From Micropterus salmoides (taxonomy: Eukaryota > Chordata > Actinopteri > Centrarchiformes > Centrarchidae), in assembly GCF_014851395.1 (NCBI RefSeq), contig NW_024041262.1, positions 9,879,252 through 9,943,251 on the forward strand: a stretch of DNA of 64,000 bases, given 5' to 3'. Position 1 is the first letter of the stretch; the number at the start of each line of letters is the position of its first letter. Made by a program: the position numbers and the translations under genes. The notes under the pieces were generated by a model. That model searched no databases. It had not been told where the DNA came from and saw only the letters and a list, made by a program, of their open reading frames with translations. This document shows, in pieces, positions 38,734 through 51,495 of this stretch.

Positions 38734-39514
38734 ATCCATACTCCACCTGGACAATTTGGACACACTTAGTAGCAGCAAAGATGTCCACCACAGCGTAGAG
38801 AGGCTGGATGGTGGGGATCCCCTTTGCAGAAGCTCCCATGTCCTCACCATTGATGACAATGTGCATGTCAGCCAGGTCTCGCCCTTTGGGCACATATAGC
38901 ACTCCGATCCGGCTGCGTCTGGCTGTGGGAGGCAGGGCGTTGGTCTTATACAAGTCATCTAATATGTGGCTGTAACGTCCGGGTCTGCTCCGGCCAACCA
39001 GCTTGTCTTTGGGAATCCGAACATTCTCAATGTACAAGTCAGAGTCAGTGAAGAAAGTCATTGGTTTGGTGTTGCCTCCTCCTCCATCTCCTTCCCTTCC
39101 AGCTCCATCTTCAACCTCCCCTCGTCCAAGTCTCTGGCCTCCAGCCAGTCCTCCGTCTCCAGCCTGTTCACCCCCTGCTTCAGCATCCTCTATGATCTTA
39201 TTGTGGTTGCGAGTGATGGCAAACACCCAGCTGTCCCCTAAGGTTGTCAGATCTGGGATGGAATATTCAGGTACCACCTCTAATCCCCTCGGGTCCCTGG
39301 CAGTCAGGCCAATCCGGAGGTGGCCGCACCAGCCCAGCTCCTTATCCTGGATCTCTATGAGAAAAATCTCCCCAGGCTTCAGAGGGTGTTTGCTGAAACA
39401 CACTCCATTTGCAAAGCTCTCCACCCGGGTGGCCTGAGTCCCTGAGTGGTCCAGTCTGACATTGGTACCGTGGATGGGGTGGAATTCCATGAACTGGTCT
39501 GGAAATGGCTCCAT
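38734..39514 (-). CDS. neurl2: neurl2 exon 1, neuralized-like protein 2 (Ozz)
   Basis: Encodes residues 1-260 of a predicted 298-residue protein (human NEURL2 is 285). The neuralized homology repeat spans about residues 11-259. It contains the conserved blocks GTQATRVESFANGVCFS, KELGWCGHLRIGLTA, DSWVFAITRNHN, RIPKDKLVGRSRPG, PPTARRSRIGVLYVPK and INGEDMG, which identify NEURL2 rather than other neuralized proteins. NEURL2 is the substrate-recognition part of a muscle Cullin-5 ubiquitin ligase that targets beta-catenin and embryonic myosin in mammals. Residues 109-149 form a Gly/Glu-rich low-complexity insert that breaks the domain at a loop where mammals have a shorter variable piece. The start is the ATG at 39514, because the frame further upstream has only a TTG. 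The donor is GGAT|GTGAGT. Confidence 0.95.
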
Positions 39515-41738
39515 TTTCAGTTTTGCAGTCACTCTCACTTCAAGTAACAAAAAAGACTATCAACAACAAATTCCCAGTTGGATAGCTGTCAGAAATTACA
39601 TCAAACAGAGACGGACTTAATGAAACTTGCCAGTCAAACAGTCTTGCAGTGGTTTCAGACCATTGCCGGCCAACATGTGGTCATAGTAGAGACTCAACAA
39701 CTTGCACTGACACACGACAAGATCCCTGCTCTGCCTATCTGTGGGCCACTCAGGGAAGCTTCTGGTAGAAGGCTATTTTTGAACAGCTGCATATGTCAAC
39801 AGATGGCATGGTATGTGTTTGTGTGTGTTGAGTGGGGGTGGCCATCATGCACATGCCCACAGTCACTCACACGTATCAGACGTGCACAAAAATTGAGGTG
39901 GAGTTAGTGGGAGCAACAAAGCTCCCCGGGCCCTGGTGCTCATTCAATTTCACAAACCCATGTACTGAAGTAGTAGCTGCGTAATTATCATAATACCATA
40001 CGCCAGTGAGATATTTTGAACAGCAGGCCTTTCATAGCTGCACTCTAAATATAGTCATGCCATGCAAATACAGTGTGGATTTCATTCTTATGTAAAGCAG
40101 CAATTGAAGTAATATACCAGGATAAAGAGGTCTGTGGAGATGTACTTCGATAATGGAATTATAGCATGAGAATATGAAGAGGAATTATATATTTAAAAAG
40201 ATCATTTTTAAATTCATTATTTAATGACTAAGAGTAAAGGCTCCTTCACACGATTTACAGTAGTTCATATCATTTCGGTCTAGAGGTATAAAGAATTTTC
40301 ATCGGGTCATGCTAATTATACGTTGTATAAATTGGGAGCTACCCCACATGTGGTTTAGCCCTCATTAGTTACATGCTAAGTGTAATGTGAAGTAATTTGG
40401 CATATGTAAGAAAGGATTTCCTTTCAGGATGTGGGATCACTGATCACTGATCTCATTCTTTACTTAAATTTGTGAGAAATAAAATCAGCCTGACTCGCTT
40501 CAGTACATTCAGGGTTTTTGCTGCTACAGCCTTATGTGGTCTGGTCTGACCACTAACTTCTGGTAGCGAATGCTAATGTTAGCAAACTTTACATAAATAT
40601 TGCGGTATAACTGACAATACTCAGTCACTAACATTAGCATGCTAATGACTCTTCTCTCCTTTTCCTGCTTTTACACATGTTTTTGAGCATTGACCATTAC
40701 CCAAAAATGTATGGGCCCACTTTAATAAATAGTACTGATCCCAGTGCAGTATTAGTATGCAGTATAATGGATCCCTTTATATGGTGCTGTGATTTTGGAA
40801 TCTCTGAGTGATCAAAAATGTGATCAAAAGAAGCTTTATATCAAAAAGCTGCATGACCTGTAAAAGCTTGACTGTTGGCTTGTTTGTAAGTTTGCTAACT
40901 TTGTCTTAAAGCCTGGAAAATAAGGCAAGATGGAAGTATATTTTCTGATTACTGCAAAAGAATTAATAAAACAACAATCAGACATTATTTGTTAACATGA
41001 AGGTATAAAAATCTGATTAGGCTGGGCATGGTTTAAATGCAAAAACACAACACTTAGACATAGTGGAATACTGTAGCACACAAATCTGGCCCCTGTACAT
41101 ATGTAGACTCTGTAGGCCCCCTTCCCTCTTAAGAAAAATATTGTCATGCCTGTAAGTAGACACATCCATCTGTAGTAGTAAGTAGGGGGTTCTAACACAG
41201 CAGTAATATCTGTAATATCAGTAGTGTAGTGATCGGATGAGTGCTGTGTGGGTGTTATGCTGCAAAAGAACAGATAAAACAACAAGAGTCATAACATGGT
41301 CGTCTGTGAGGAGAGGAGGTTTAAACTGGACTTCCAGTACTTGCCGGGTCCAGCTGTGTATTCAGCAAACTGCATTAAGATTTACTGTAGGACAGATTAG
41401 CATTTCTTTCACATAATAAAAACTTATATACCATTTTCATTCAACAAATACATGGCAATTTTTTTTTGCAATCACACAATCTCTTTTTGATTCTTATAAC
41501 AACAAGCTGAACTGTTCTTCCTGTAATAATTTTTATGATTTGTCTGAACCAGCCATGCTTCTCAGCCTTGATCTCAGACGGGACATCCGCTTCTTTTGGT
41601 TTCCTTCGGGTTCTAAGCAGTGTAATTTTGTTTGACTCCAGCCCCGGTCTTGCAGTCTGATTTGAGGCAGGCAGCCAGCTAACATCTGGGTCAGCCTCCT
41701 CAGTGTCTATTATCACTCTGCAGGTGTCAGGATGGGAG

Positions 41739-42059
41739 CTATGAGGGAGGCTTCAGAACCTCCAGGGGGTTGATGTGCAGGTCTGCAGCCAGCTGCAGCG
41801 TCAGCTTGACCAGATCTACTAATACATGCCAGTCTCTCTGGTGACCACAGTTCATCTCCATCACCTCCTCAAGTTCTCAAGACACTTGAGTGTAGAGTCC
41901 CGTTTCCTAAGCAAACTGCTCTGGAGTCTTAAATCTCCAGTGCTGCTGGCTGTTCTGCTTTCTGTGGTAATAATAATCCGTTCCATTTCCACAGTCCAGC
42001 ACATAATCTGCTGGCTGACACTGAGTTTCTACAATGAAGCTCAGCATGTTGTAGTTCAT
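41739..42059 (-). pseudogene. possible pseudogene fragment, family unknown
   Basis: From ATG at 42059 to TAG at 41741-41739 one minus-strand frame covers 107 codons broken by only two stops (TAG after codon 49 and TGA about ten codons later). The end reads like protein (LVKLTLQLAADLHINPLEVL) and the start has a Cys/Tyr-rich part (ADYVLDCGNGTDYYYHR). I could not assign it to a family, so this rests on composition and frame only. It may be chance. Confidence 0.22.
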
Positions 42060-42234
42060 CTCTCATCATAAAGCAGGTAGCCAATAGACAGGCCTGTAGC
42101 TACCAGGTGCAGAGACCACAAATCAATTGCCTGAATGGATTAAATTAATAGCATGACTTCTGGTACTCTGTACCAGTTGGTCTGTATTAGGCACTATGTT
42201 CACAGCTAGTACATTATAGCTGTCAAATAAATGT

Positions 42235-42382
42235 AAGATGAGTAAAAGTACAATATTCCTATTGAAATTGGAAGTACTAAGTAGCAGAAACTAGAAATAT
42301 TTGAGTAAAGTACAAGTACATCAAAATTGTACTGCACACTGCTTGAGTAAATATACTTTGTTACATTCCTTCACTGGCTAAT
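42235..42382 (+). repeat. dispersed fish repeat, family B
   Basis: The clearest copy: 'gagtaaagtacaagtacatc', then 'aaaattgtactgcacactgc', 'ttgagtaaatatactttgtt' and 'acattccttcactgg'. Confidence 0.65.
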
Positions 42383-43310
42383 TGTTTTCATGTTGGAATA
42401 TTGCAGTAATTTTAAATGTAGTCATTAATATTTTTTAGTTCTACTTCTGTGCTGATGCTAGTTCCCAGACTATGAAGGCCAATGTGGTGAAGATCTGAAA
42501 ATAAAGGGCCTTCTGCATGTTATCATTATTTTCAGATCCACCACAAACTTTGCAATCATAAAAGGTAACAAATAATACATAAGAATTAGAGACAGTATTA
42601 GGAAAATGGAAATTAAAATCAATAAAATCACAAAACTGTACATACATTAGTGGTCTTCAGTGAATGTCATGAATGCAGCCAGCAAGACCGAGGAACACCT
42701 CCTCCAGTCAGTGATGCATGGGGGTTATTGTCTCTCGCTCCGGCTGCAGCCTGCAAGCCACTCTGCCCCGTTCTTCTTCTTGTCATTTCTAGGGCTTCCA
42801 GTGTTTTATGTAGGCCAACATGGACGGAGGTAAGGAGAGAGGGACATCAGGGGTGGGGGTAAATTTATTCTTATATATATCTTTTTCTTCTTCTTTCTTT
42901 CTTCATTGCCAAGAGAATATTTCAATCTGAATGAATATGTGCAATATTAAAAAGTGCCAGAGACCTAATGGTAACAGTTTGAATAGGCCCACTGCTACAC
43001 TTGATTATAAGGCCAGTACTTCAGTTTTGCATGCATGCTCACCAGAAAAGAAAATAATATGCTTTCAGGCTGAACTTTGGCTGTCACTACGTTTTGTACA
43101 ATTAGACAGCATATGCACTCAGGGTGCAGAGTTGTGTGGGTGAGTTTGTGAGTTTGTGCATGCTTCTGTTGGGGCTGCAGGACTCTTAATCTGGATTATC
43201 ATGCAGTGCAGCCTTGCTTTTCATAATCAGTTGGGTGAGCTGTGATTCTCGGCAGCGCATGACACATCTGGATGCTGGCAGTCATTGAGGGGAGGTTGCG
43301 TGTGGCTGCG

Positions 43311-43324
43311 TGAGAGAGAGAGAG

Positions 43325-43356
<32 letters not shown>
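43311..43356. repeat. (GA)n microsatellite
   Basis: About 20 GA units with one ACAC interruption, just before the candidate tex2 first exon. Confidence 0.95.
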
Positions 43357-43473
43357 CCAGCGTGAGACTCCTCACTCCGCGGTCCCTGCGCACACAAATG
43401 GAGAGGGAGCTAGAAAGAAACAACTCTGACCGGCAGTTTTAGTCACATATCTGTTCACAGAATTATTTTTCTG
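43357..43473 (+). other. tex2: candidate non-coding exon 1 of tex2
   Basis: The coding exon at 47720 is preceded by a splice acceptor (TTCTCTTTCAG, ending 47678) and only 41 bases of 5' UTR, so an upstream non-coding exon is needed. A strong donor, CTG|GTAAGTAT, occurs at 43474 after a GC-richer stretch with several CpGs. This is the best candidate by eye, but the start site is unknown and other donors are possible. Confidence 0.35.
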
Positions 43474-46400
43474 GTAAGTATATATTCCTCATCTCCTCGT
43501 GTTGCTATTTTCTTTCTGCAAAACACCATCAGCGCTGCAGACATTTTATTCAAAAGTCAGACCAGGAGTCTGCAAGAATAGAAGTGGTCTGGTATAATAA
43601 TAAGGCATTTTACCTGAGACTGATGGCGTTATGTAACATTTTCTCAGCCATTTAACTTCTACTTCTTCATGTCAGCATGTCACACTTGTCTTGTGGATGT
43701 GAGAAAGATTGCAGCTCTGAGGTGTAACACAGGATTCTGTGACCGGAATTTTACTTATAGCCACTGTACAAGTTTGGGGCCAGATGTATTGTGTGTATTT
43801 ATATTTTATAATATGACGCTTTTGTTTTTTGGATTAGGTCACATGCGCCGACTGCATACATTTGTTTTCAGCAGTGTAGAGATCCATCTGTCTGCTCATA
43901 GTTTACTCATTTTGGTGTAATTAGGGCTATAACTAATCTGTCGATTTATTGTTTCAATTAATCAATTAATTGAATAATTTTGTCTATAAAATGCCAGGAA
44001 GTAGAAAAGAAATGTCCATTATAACATCAGGGCCCAAAGTCATATGTTTTAATTACATGTTTCATTTGACTAACAGTCCAAAACTCAGTTTACAATCACA
44101 TATGACAAAGAAAAGCAGCAAATACTGAAACTGTAAACAGCAAATGTTTGACTGAATGTTTTGGTAAATGACTGATTAGGCCTAACTAATAATCAGAATA
44201 GTTGATTAATGGTTTCTGTATAAAGAAACTCTAGTCAGCAACTGATCCAAGGACAGCTTGACATGATGAGCTTCAAGAAATCATTCATGATACTTTATCT
44301 TGTTGATCCCAAAATGTTCCTAGGCAATTTTGATTTGGCGGCTAAGTCTAGTGTGTGCTTTGATTAGCATTTAATGGGGGAGCTTATAATGACCCAGTAG
44401 GAATTAAATAATTACAGAGTTCAGACAGATGACCAACAGGCTTAGTCTTTTCACAGTAGGCACAGTATGAAAAAGGAGCTAATCTGCATGTGGCACTGTC
44501 ACTTAGTTAAAAAAGAATGAATGAAATGAACTTTATGACATATTGACTTTGCATAAAAGAAAAACTGTAGGACTAATCCTTCTCAAGTGTTATATATTCT
44601 ACTTAATGTTTACTAATTACAGTTTTATTTCTGTTTTAACACTGAGATAAACATATTTTGTTTTCTATGTAATAGCATATATTATACTGAAAGGCTGTAC
44701 TGTACTGCACATTACAGACCCCATACCCAAAACTTACTTTGTAAGTACCTTTAAAAAAGGTTGACATACCCTGTAACTACTCTATGATTACTGTCATAGA
44801 ATGTTCTATTTAATTTTTGGTCAAAGTGTCCCATAGGTTTTCCAATGAGTTGAAATCTATTTTCAAACCTTTCACTTAACCAGCTGCCTGGTAAGCATCT
44901 GCATTTGTTTCTCAGCACAGATTGTTCTTTTAATCTGCCAGATATCTGTATATGGCCTTATAAGCACAAGACTGCTGATAGTATAGGACTCAGAAGGGTT
45001 GTGACGTTACTAATAACTACAGTCAACACTGGGTCACGGAGATGAGCTATAGCATGGAAACACACCCCACCAAATGTTGGTTTTAGCCCATAATCCGGCT
45101 GTGTGATTTGTCAGATTTCACAGTAAAACCCTGCATTAACGTTAATCTAAGAGTGTTACTGTTCGTGTCTGATCAGAGGGCGGCACACAAACACCTACAT
45201 GCACACACTGAGTCAGACATGCTGTCAGGCAGATTCTGTCACTGATTAAAAACGTAATGGATTGATCACACACATTACAGTGCAGATACAGTTCTCACAT
45301 GATCTCTGTGTTTCATGTGCATTCGTTTTATAGGAGTTTATCATTAAGCATCACATGCTGCTGGATAGGGACCTGAAATGACTGGTTGGACCCGCAATTA
45401 TAAGCTCAGAAAGATCACTGGCCCCTGGAGTCCTAAAATCATGCAGTAGTATATTTACAGTACCACATTCTCACCACTCTTCCTTCTGTTCTTGACTTTC
45501 TTTGGTTGTCCTGGTTTAAACCACAGAAAGGTTGAGTAAACTTTTACTCATCTTTCTGTGGCCTCTGGGGTTGTCACAGCTGAATACTTCCAACAGCACA
45601 GTGAAACCAAAAGCCCAAAGCACAGAGTCATAGTAGAAAACAGAGATTTAGAGTTTATCACTTGAAACTAGAAAAATTGCCATGCCATGCATCAGCGTGG
45701 CTGTATGGATATCTTGGTCCAGACAGACATATCAATATATTTGGTACACACATTCATGGTCCCTAGAGGAGTAATACTACTTATCCATACTTTTCCGCTA
45801 GCACCACCATGAGGCTGGCATTTGTGGTTTTGAGTTAAGTGTCTCAACAAATATCAGATTGAAGACCATGGATTTTTTTACCTAGACATTCATCTCCCCA
45901 CAAGATAAATTGTAATAACATTAGTGATCCTCTAATTTTTTCTCTAGTTGCACCATTCAGCAAATATCTGATAAGATAATGACAATCCCATCAGGCTCAG
46001 TATTACTTTGTGTTTAGTGCTAAAAAAAATCCTAGCACACTAAACTAAGAAATATTTGTGGTAAACATATCTGCTAAACATCGGCGTGTTTACATTGCCC
46101 TTTTGAGCATGTTTGCATGCTAATGTTCTCATTTAGCTTGAAGCACAACTGTACAGCCTCACAGAGCCGTTAGACTCAGAGGCTGTATTGACACTGTGTA
46201 GCCAAACATGTTGTTTTTTAAAATCCTCTCCACAGTGGATTGTACCACTCAAGGCCAAAAGATGTACCCTAAGTCTAGTAGCTGCAGTGATTTTATATAA
46301 GAACATTGGGATTAATTTAAAAAATACAGAAGCCTATGGAGTCCAAACTAGCTTGGCACTTTGTTAACATTGGCCTGTCCTGTTGGTGTTCTCCTATTAG

Positions 46401-47678
46401 CTTGGACAAAATATTGTTAGCTTAACAGTAGTTTAGCCTGCCTAATGTGCATGTGTGTTTGTGTGTATATGTGTCTCTTTTTCGGCACTTGGCAGGTTCT
46501 GGTCCCTGTTCCCACCCTGTGAAAAGCTATGAGGAAGGTCTAATGCCTCCTGGCTGCATGTGCGTCTGTGAGATTTATTATTTATTTAGATTTATATCCC
46601 CACCATCCCCTCCATTTTGGGTTAGGGCAGATTAGTCAGAATCCACCAGATGCTGTGGAATTGGTTGAAATTGTGCCACACAGGGCTGTAATGCAGTTAC
46701 ATAAATCTGACCAGTCAGAGGTAGGGTTTAACTTGCATAACGAGCAGGGCACTTGACCCAGAGAGACAGCGAATGAAAGGGTCCCTACTGGGCCTTTGTG
46801 CTGTTTCCTAGCTCTTGTCCAGTGATGCAGAACTGCTCTTTTCTCCTAGAAAATGACAGCTGATAATACACATTGCCTCTCTGTTCTGTGTTGTATTTGG
46901 CTAGTATAATTTTGACAAGTCAGTAGGTGGTGGCTGTGGATGTGTTATCTTTGAGCTCCCCTCACTATTCATCTCAGGGTTACATAAATAACTCTTTCAA
47001 CAGCTCGAGAAGACATCAGAGGGAAGGGTGTGACTCAGGGGTTTTATGGCTGACAGTTAGCTCTTTAGGAGGTGAGACTGGAAGACACTAGTTATTTCCC
47101 TGGGGAGTTGACATGCTGAATATAACTTCATGGAAACATTAAGTATTTGTTTGGAGATTGCAATTTTAACAAAGCCAAAATATACTCTGCTGAAAGGCTA
47201 CATCTTTGCTCACTTACTTTTTCATTTCATGTTCATGCGCACAGAAAGTCCTTGCACATGAATTGAATGGATTCTATATAGACATCCAATCAGCCCCAAA
47301 AGACATTAGATACAAGCCAGAGTTGCCCTAGTTTGTGCAACATTTCGGGGAGACAGACTGTCTTGTCTATTTTTGCATGCCTCTAAAACTCCTTCAGTAT
47401 GTGGAGCGACAGCTATGGGAGAGGTGCTTACTTGGATCTGATTCAGGCTCACTAGTCTTCAGATTAATGTAGATTTCCGCAACTCTTCAGAGCGGAACTA
47501 TGTGACATTCACACATTAATGCGTAGTTGGCACTGGTATACAGTTTCTGTGAAAATGAGGCACAGGCGTAGAAAAGATTCCCTCTCTCTCTATGACTCAT
47601 TCCCTGGTTGCTTATATTTGTTCTGCCTCCGAGGCTTAATAATGTAGCTGACCACATTCTTTATTTATTCTCTTTCAG
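43474..47678 (+). other. putative tex2 intron 1
   Basis: About 4.2 kb between the candidate exon 1 donor and the acceptor before the first coding exon. It holds a diverged family D repeat at about 43.92-44.22 kb and otherwise unremarkable AT-rich sequence. Confidence 0.4.
43920..44225 (+). repeat. dispersed fish repeat, family D (diverged)
   Basis: Begins 'agggctataactaatctgtc' with the AT-rich 'caattaatcaattaattga' and ends near 'gttgattaatggtttctg', the outline of the copies at 7.6 and 13.8 kb. Confidence 0.45.
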
Positions 47679-47719
47679 TGACTCTTAGGTGCCTTGGCTG
47701 AGCAATATAATGTAAAGAA

Positions 47720-49132
47720 ATGGCAGAGAGTGGAAGTAATGAGGACAGAAAACACGAGGATAAAGGAAGAAGAGTTGCCAGGCCTCTTCAGGAGCCCCAC
47801 AGCCCGGCTCTTGGCTTCTCCCCAGTCGGCGCCTCCTCCCTTGGGACCAAGAGGCATCTCCCTCGAGGGATTGTGATCCAGCTGACTGGGACAGAGGGAG
47901 AATGGGACAGTCTGGATGACAGTGAGCTCATTTTCTCCCTTGACCACGATGACGACAACCCCTCTATATCTCTCCCCAAGGAGAGGCAGCTTTCTGTTGA
48001 GGATGACAGAGGGTTGCAGTCCCAAGCTTTCCATGTCCCTCTTTCTCCCTCGTCCCCGGGCTCTCTGGGCAACTGCTCCACCACTGGGCCCAGCTTCCTC
48101 TCACCAGGCCCTTCTTCACCCACCCACCGACCACTTGCGAGCCTGGTCAAGTCTCTCTCCACAGAGATGGAGCTCAAAGAAGGCTCCACTCTCAGACCTA
48201 AGCCCCTTCTCAGCCTCGTAAAGTCGATCTCCACGGAGATTTCTCGCTCAGAGCCCGAGGTGTCGCAGTCAAAATCAGACTCCCGCCTCAACCTCCACCT
48301 GTGGAAGCAGCTTACCCAACCAAAAGGCCGCAGCAATGGGGACTCTCGCACTGCACCCCCTTCTCCTAGCGCACTCTCCCCTAGTGGAGAGGGTCTGAAA
48401 GGGGGCTTCTTCAAAATGGAGTTAGAGGACACCAAGAGGAAGCTCTCGGAGGCTGTGCACGAGCCTCTGAGCAGCATGTTCAGTAAGATCATGAGAGAGG
48501 AGAGCACAGGCAGCCCCAAAAACCAGGGTAAGACCCAAGGGGCTCATCCTCTGGTAGGCTCCAGAGGTTTGGGGCGTGAAGGTAGCACAGACACAGTTCT
48601 TTCTGAGTCTCCTGTGAGGAACACTAGAAAAACAGATGCTGATGTTTTGCCTGTGTTTGACTGGCCGTCTGTTAGACATCCTGAACGACGCCAACGTAGC
48701 CTCTGCCCCGTGCATCACCACAGAACACATCACAAGGATGAGGAGCTGGAAATATGTACAGACGGTGACATAATGCAAGTATTAGCCATTGAGACTCGTG
48801 GGCAGGCGAGGAGAACACCTGCTGGACCTCAAGTCCTTGCAGCTTCCCTGGTTAGGACTTCTCCTCTTTCTCAGCGCCCTCATCCTCTGCCACGTATGAG
48901 TTTATTCTGTGTGGCAGTGCTGTCCTATGGCTATTTCACCCTACCTCTCAGTCCATACTTCTCTGGCCTGGCTCTGGGATTAGCATCGGGCTTCTTGCTA
49001 GGATTGTTCCTCATTAGGATGGGTTCCTCTGGTTCTCCCTGCTCAGATCCTCCAAACAGACCAGCACAGACTCTGTTGGGAGAGAGTATTCTGACAGATG
49101 GCACTGTGACCACTGAGCCTGACATCCTGAAG
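47720..49132 (+). CDS. tex2: tex2 first coding exon: N-terminal region and membrane segment
   Basis: Encodes residues 1-471 of a predicted 1083-residue TEX2-family protein (human about 1130). The Ser/Pro-rich, probably disordered N-terminus carries the two conserved repeats SLVKSLSTEM and SLVKSISTEIS (near residues 147-178) and the LNLHLWKQLTQPK block typical of TEX2. A hydrophobic hairpin at about 395-435, ending GLASGFLLGLFLIRMG, anchors the protein in the ER membrane. TEX2 is an ER protein with a lipid-binding SMP domain that works at contacts with late endosomes/lysosomes. The ATG at 47720 is the first in frame after the acceptor at 47677-47678. The donor is CTGAAG|GTAAAT. Fish carry a second gene (tex2l), and which copy this is remains open. 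Confidence 0.93.
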
Positions 49133-49330
49133 GTAAATGGATGAGTCGTTAAGGAGGAAAATGTCACATTTTTCTTCTCACCTTATATTCAGCCACCTCA
49201 GTCTCATTCCAACACTCACACATTTCTCAACAGGTCTTCCATAAATAACATCTGAGACAGATTACTTACAGGGGTCTATAGACTTTGAATTAAATTTTTT
49301 TTGTTCCACCAAAGTGTTCCACTTGTTTCT

Positions 49331-49480
49331 TAAAGGAATAGTCATTTTGGGAAATGTGCAGTTAGATGAGAAAATCAATACCACTCTAATATCTGTCCGT
49401 TAACTATAAGACTGGAGCCAGCAGCCGGTTAGGTTCACTTAGCACAATGACTGGGAACAGAGGAAATAGCCAGCCAATAG
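49331..49480 (+). repeat. dispersed fish repeat, family A
   Basis: The best copy: 'aaaggaatagtcattttggg', 'gttagatgagaaaatcaata', 'ccactctaatatctgtccg', 'actggagccagcagccggtt' and 'cacttagcacaatgactgg'. It lies in a tex2 intron. Confidence 0.7.
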
Positions 49481-50734
49481 TCAGTACAAATGTTAATGGA
49501 TGTAAATATGGCTGTTTTTAGTTGTTACACTCTCCTTACTGGTCCATACACACCTGATGTTTTCGTCTGCCAGCCTCAGTGGACATTTAAGTCACATATT
49601 TCATGTACATCATGAAATATTGGCTAAATCAGATACCATTACACCACGTCACATTTTGCTATCGATACACCAACTTTTCCACCTCTGCCAAAAGTAAAAA
49701 CTGCAATAGTCCAACACATTTCTGGCATTTCCAAATTAACAGTTAATAAAAAAAGGTTTTTATGTGCAAACTGAAAATGCGCATAAAAACAGGTGGATGA
49801 AAATGCACTTATAGCTACAGTACATTGTTACAGTTATATGTTATATGTAATGAAATGGCCAGCGTGGGTTTCTGACCATAGCAACTTCAAAATGAATACA
49901 CCTTACCAACCAGCCTTCCTACAATCTAGAAATTGTCTATTATTAAGTGAAAAAAGGTTCAAAACTAATTGAAACTTAAAATCTGTTTGACCGTGCCCTA
50001 CTGTAACAACGTAACTGCAGACCACTCCGACTTGCAGCCTTTCAAAAAACACAAGCTGTGTACAAAGTCAATAGAAAATTGATTTGGTGAAAGTGATTTC
50101 TGAATGCACTTTAAAAGCATGTTTAAATGCTACTCCAAATGCAGTAACAGTACTTTTAATAAGTTTTCACCCATGGTAATTTGTTCTAATATAGAACTGT
50201 GTCAAATCAGTGACTCACTCCAGCTCCTCCGCTGACTGTTTCCTTCACAGATTAAAGCTTTTGAAAGTGGCATGCAATTACATAAGTTGCCCACAATGGA
50301 ATTAAAACCTTCAATATTCAAAACTGCCAGAGCTGCAGTGGTAATTACTGTTCCTCCTGGCTTGACACAGGGCAAACAGAGAGGAAAGCTACCACCCAGA
50401 CACTGTCAGTTCCAAAGGCAATTAGTGTGGGATACAGGCAGGATGACGCGTGCGAGGGGGGTATGGAGGGTGAAGAGTGGTGTTGATGGAGCATCAAGAG
50501 ATTATTCCCTTGTTTGATTTTTAGTAGTTTGGTTTCAGTCTGGGGGCTGTTAACATGTGAAAAGCAAAGTATTAGCAAAGAGCAAAGTTTTAAGCTTAAA
50601 ATTTCTTCTTTATTTAACAGGATTATTTAGCAAATTCACACTAAATATGCTTTTATGACTATCAAAAAGTTTTCAAGCTTTGTAATTTATGTTGACCTAC
50701 TGTAAATCCAGATGTAAAAGAAATCGTTTGAGAT

Positions 50735-50890
50735 TGTGGAAACTTTGCTTTCTTGGTGAGATTTAGATGAGAAGACCAATATCACTCTGTATGCTAATTA
50801 TGTAGCTAGAGACAGGGGATGTTAGCTTAGCAAGACTGGAAATAGAGTTACTACGTAATGCTGTGCAACTTAGCCAAATAGCGAATACGC
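50735..50890 (+). repeat. dispersed fish repeat, family A
   Basis: Has 'tttagatgagaagaccaata', 'tcactctgtatgctaattat' and 'gttagcttagcaagactgga', the same order as at 49.33 kb. Confidence 0.65.
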
Positions 50891-51495
50891 ATGTTTCCCA
50901 AAATGGTGAACTGTGACATGAATGTCTTGTGTATATGAAGCTCATGGGTTGATTTGCTCTTAGTTCAGTTTACTAGGATGAGTTTACTCTAACCGGAACC
51001 CTGGGTCTAACCCTAACTATTACCATCTGTAATCTAAAGCCTCTACTTGCTAGAGTTTGCTGACAGAAGTGTGAAGCCAGGAATGATGTGTTGCCTGGCA
51101 AGCCAAATCCAGGACACAATGTGCCTTTTTCTTTTTTCTTTTTTTTTTACATATTCTCTAGCACCAGCATTATTATGGATGACTACTCCTCTAAACCCGC
51201 AGGCAGACTCGCCTTCTGTACTGCATTTGCACTACAACTAAATTTACCATAAAATTAACTGATGTTGAAATCCACTCAGGTGAATTTACATGACTTTGAT
51301 AGTTTGGACCAACCTCCTCAGATCTGTCACTAAAACTGTCACTGAAAACGACACATTCATAATCACATTTACTTTTTACTGTATACTAATAACATGAGTT
51401 TCAAGAGTAAAACAATTCCAGATCAAGTATTTATTACTCACTTGAAACTTGAGCATTGTGTTGATTGAAATAACACTTACTTACTTCCTTTTCAG

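Larger units (their letters stand above)
39515..43310. other. intergenic region between divergent neurl2 and tex2
   Basis: Upstream of both genes, so promoters of each are expected near its ends. It has a repeat family B copy at 42.2 kb and a coding-like segment with stops at 41.74-42.06 kb. No other gene was recognised. Confidence 0.5.
49133..51495 (+). other. tex2 intron 2
   Basis: A 2.36-kb intron. It has two same-orientation copies of repeat family A (49.33-49.48 and 50.74-50.89 kb), and no gene was seen. Confidence 0.8.

Noticed and set aside
38966..39437. 91- and 144-codon plus-strand frames
   Set aside because: They are antisense shadows of neurl2 exon 1, and their Ser/Pro runs mirror the Gly/Glu insert.
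39515..39550. Upstream extension of neurl2 by 12 codons
   Set aside because: That frame starts with TTG, not ATG. The ATG at 39514 is the first usable start.
47788..48519. 243-codon frame antisense to tex2
   Set aside because: It is the complement of the conserved TEX2 coding exon and shows no family features of its own.
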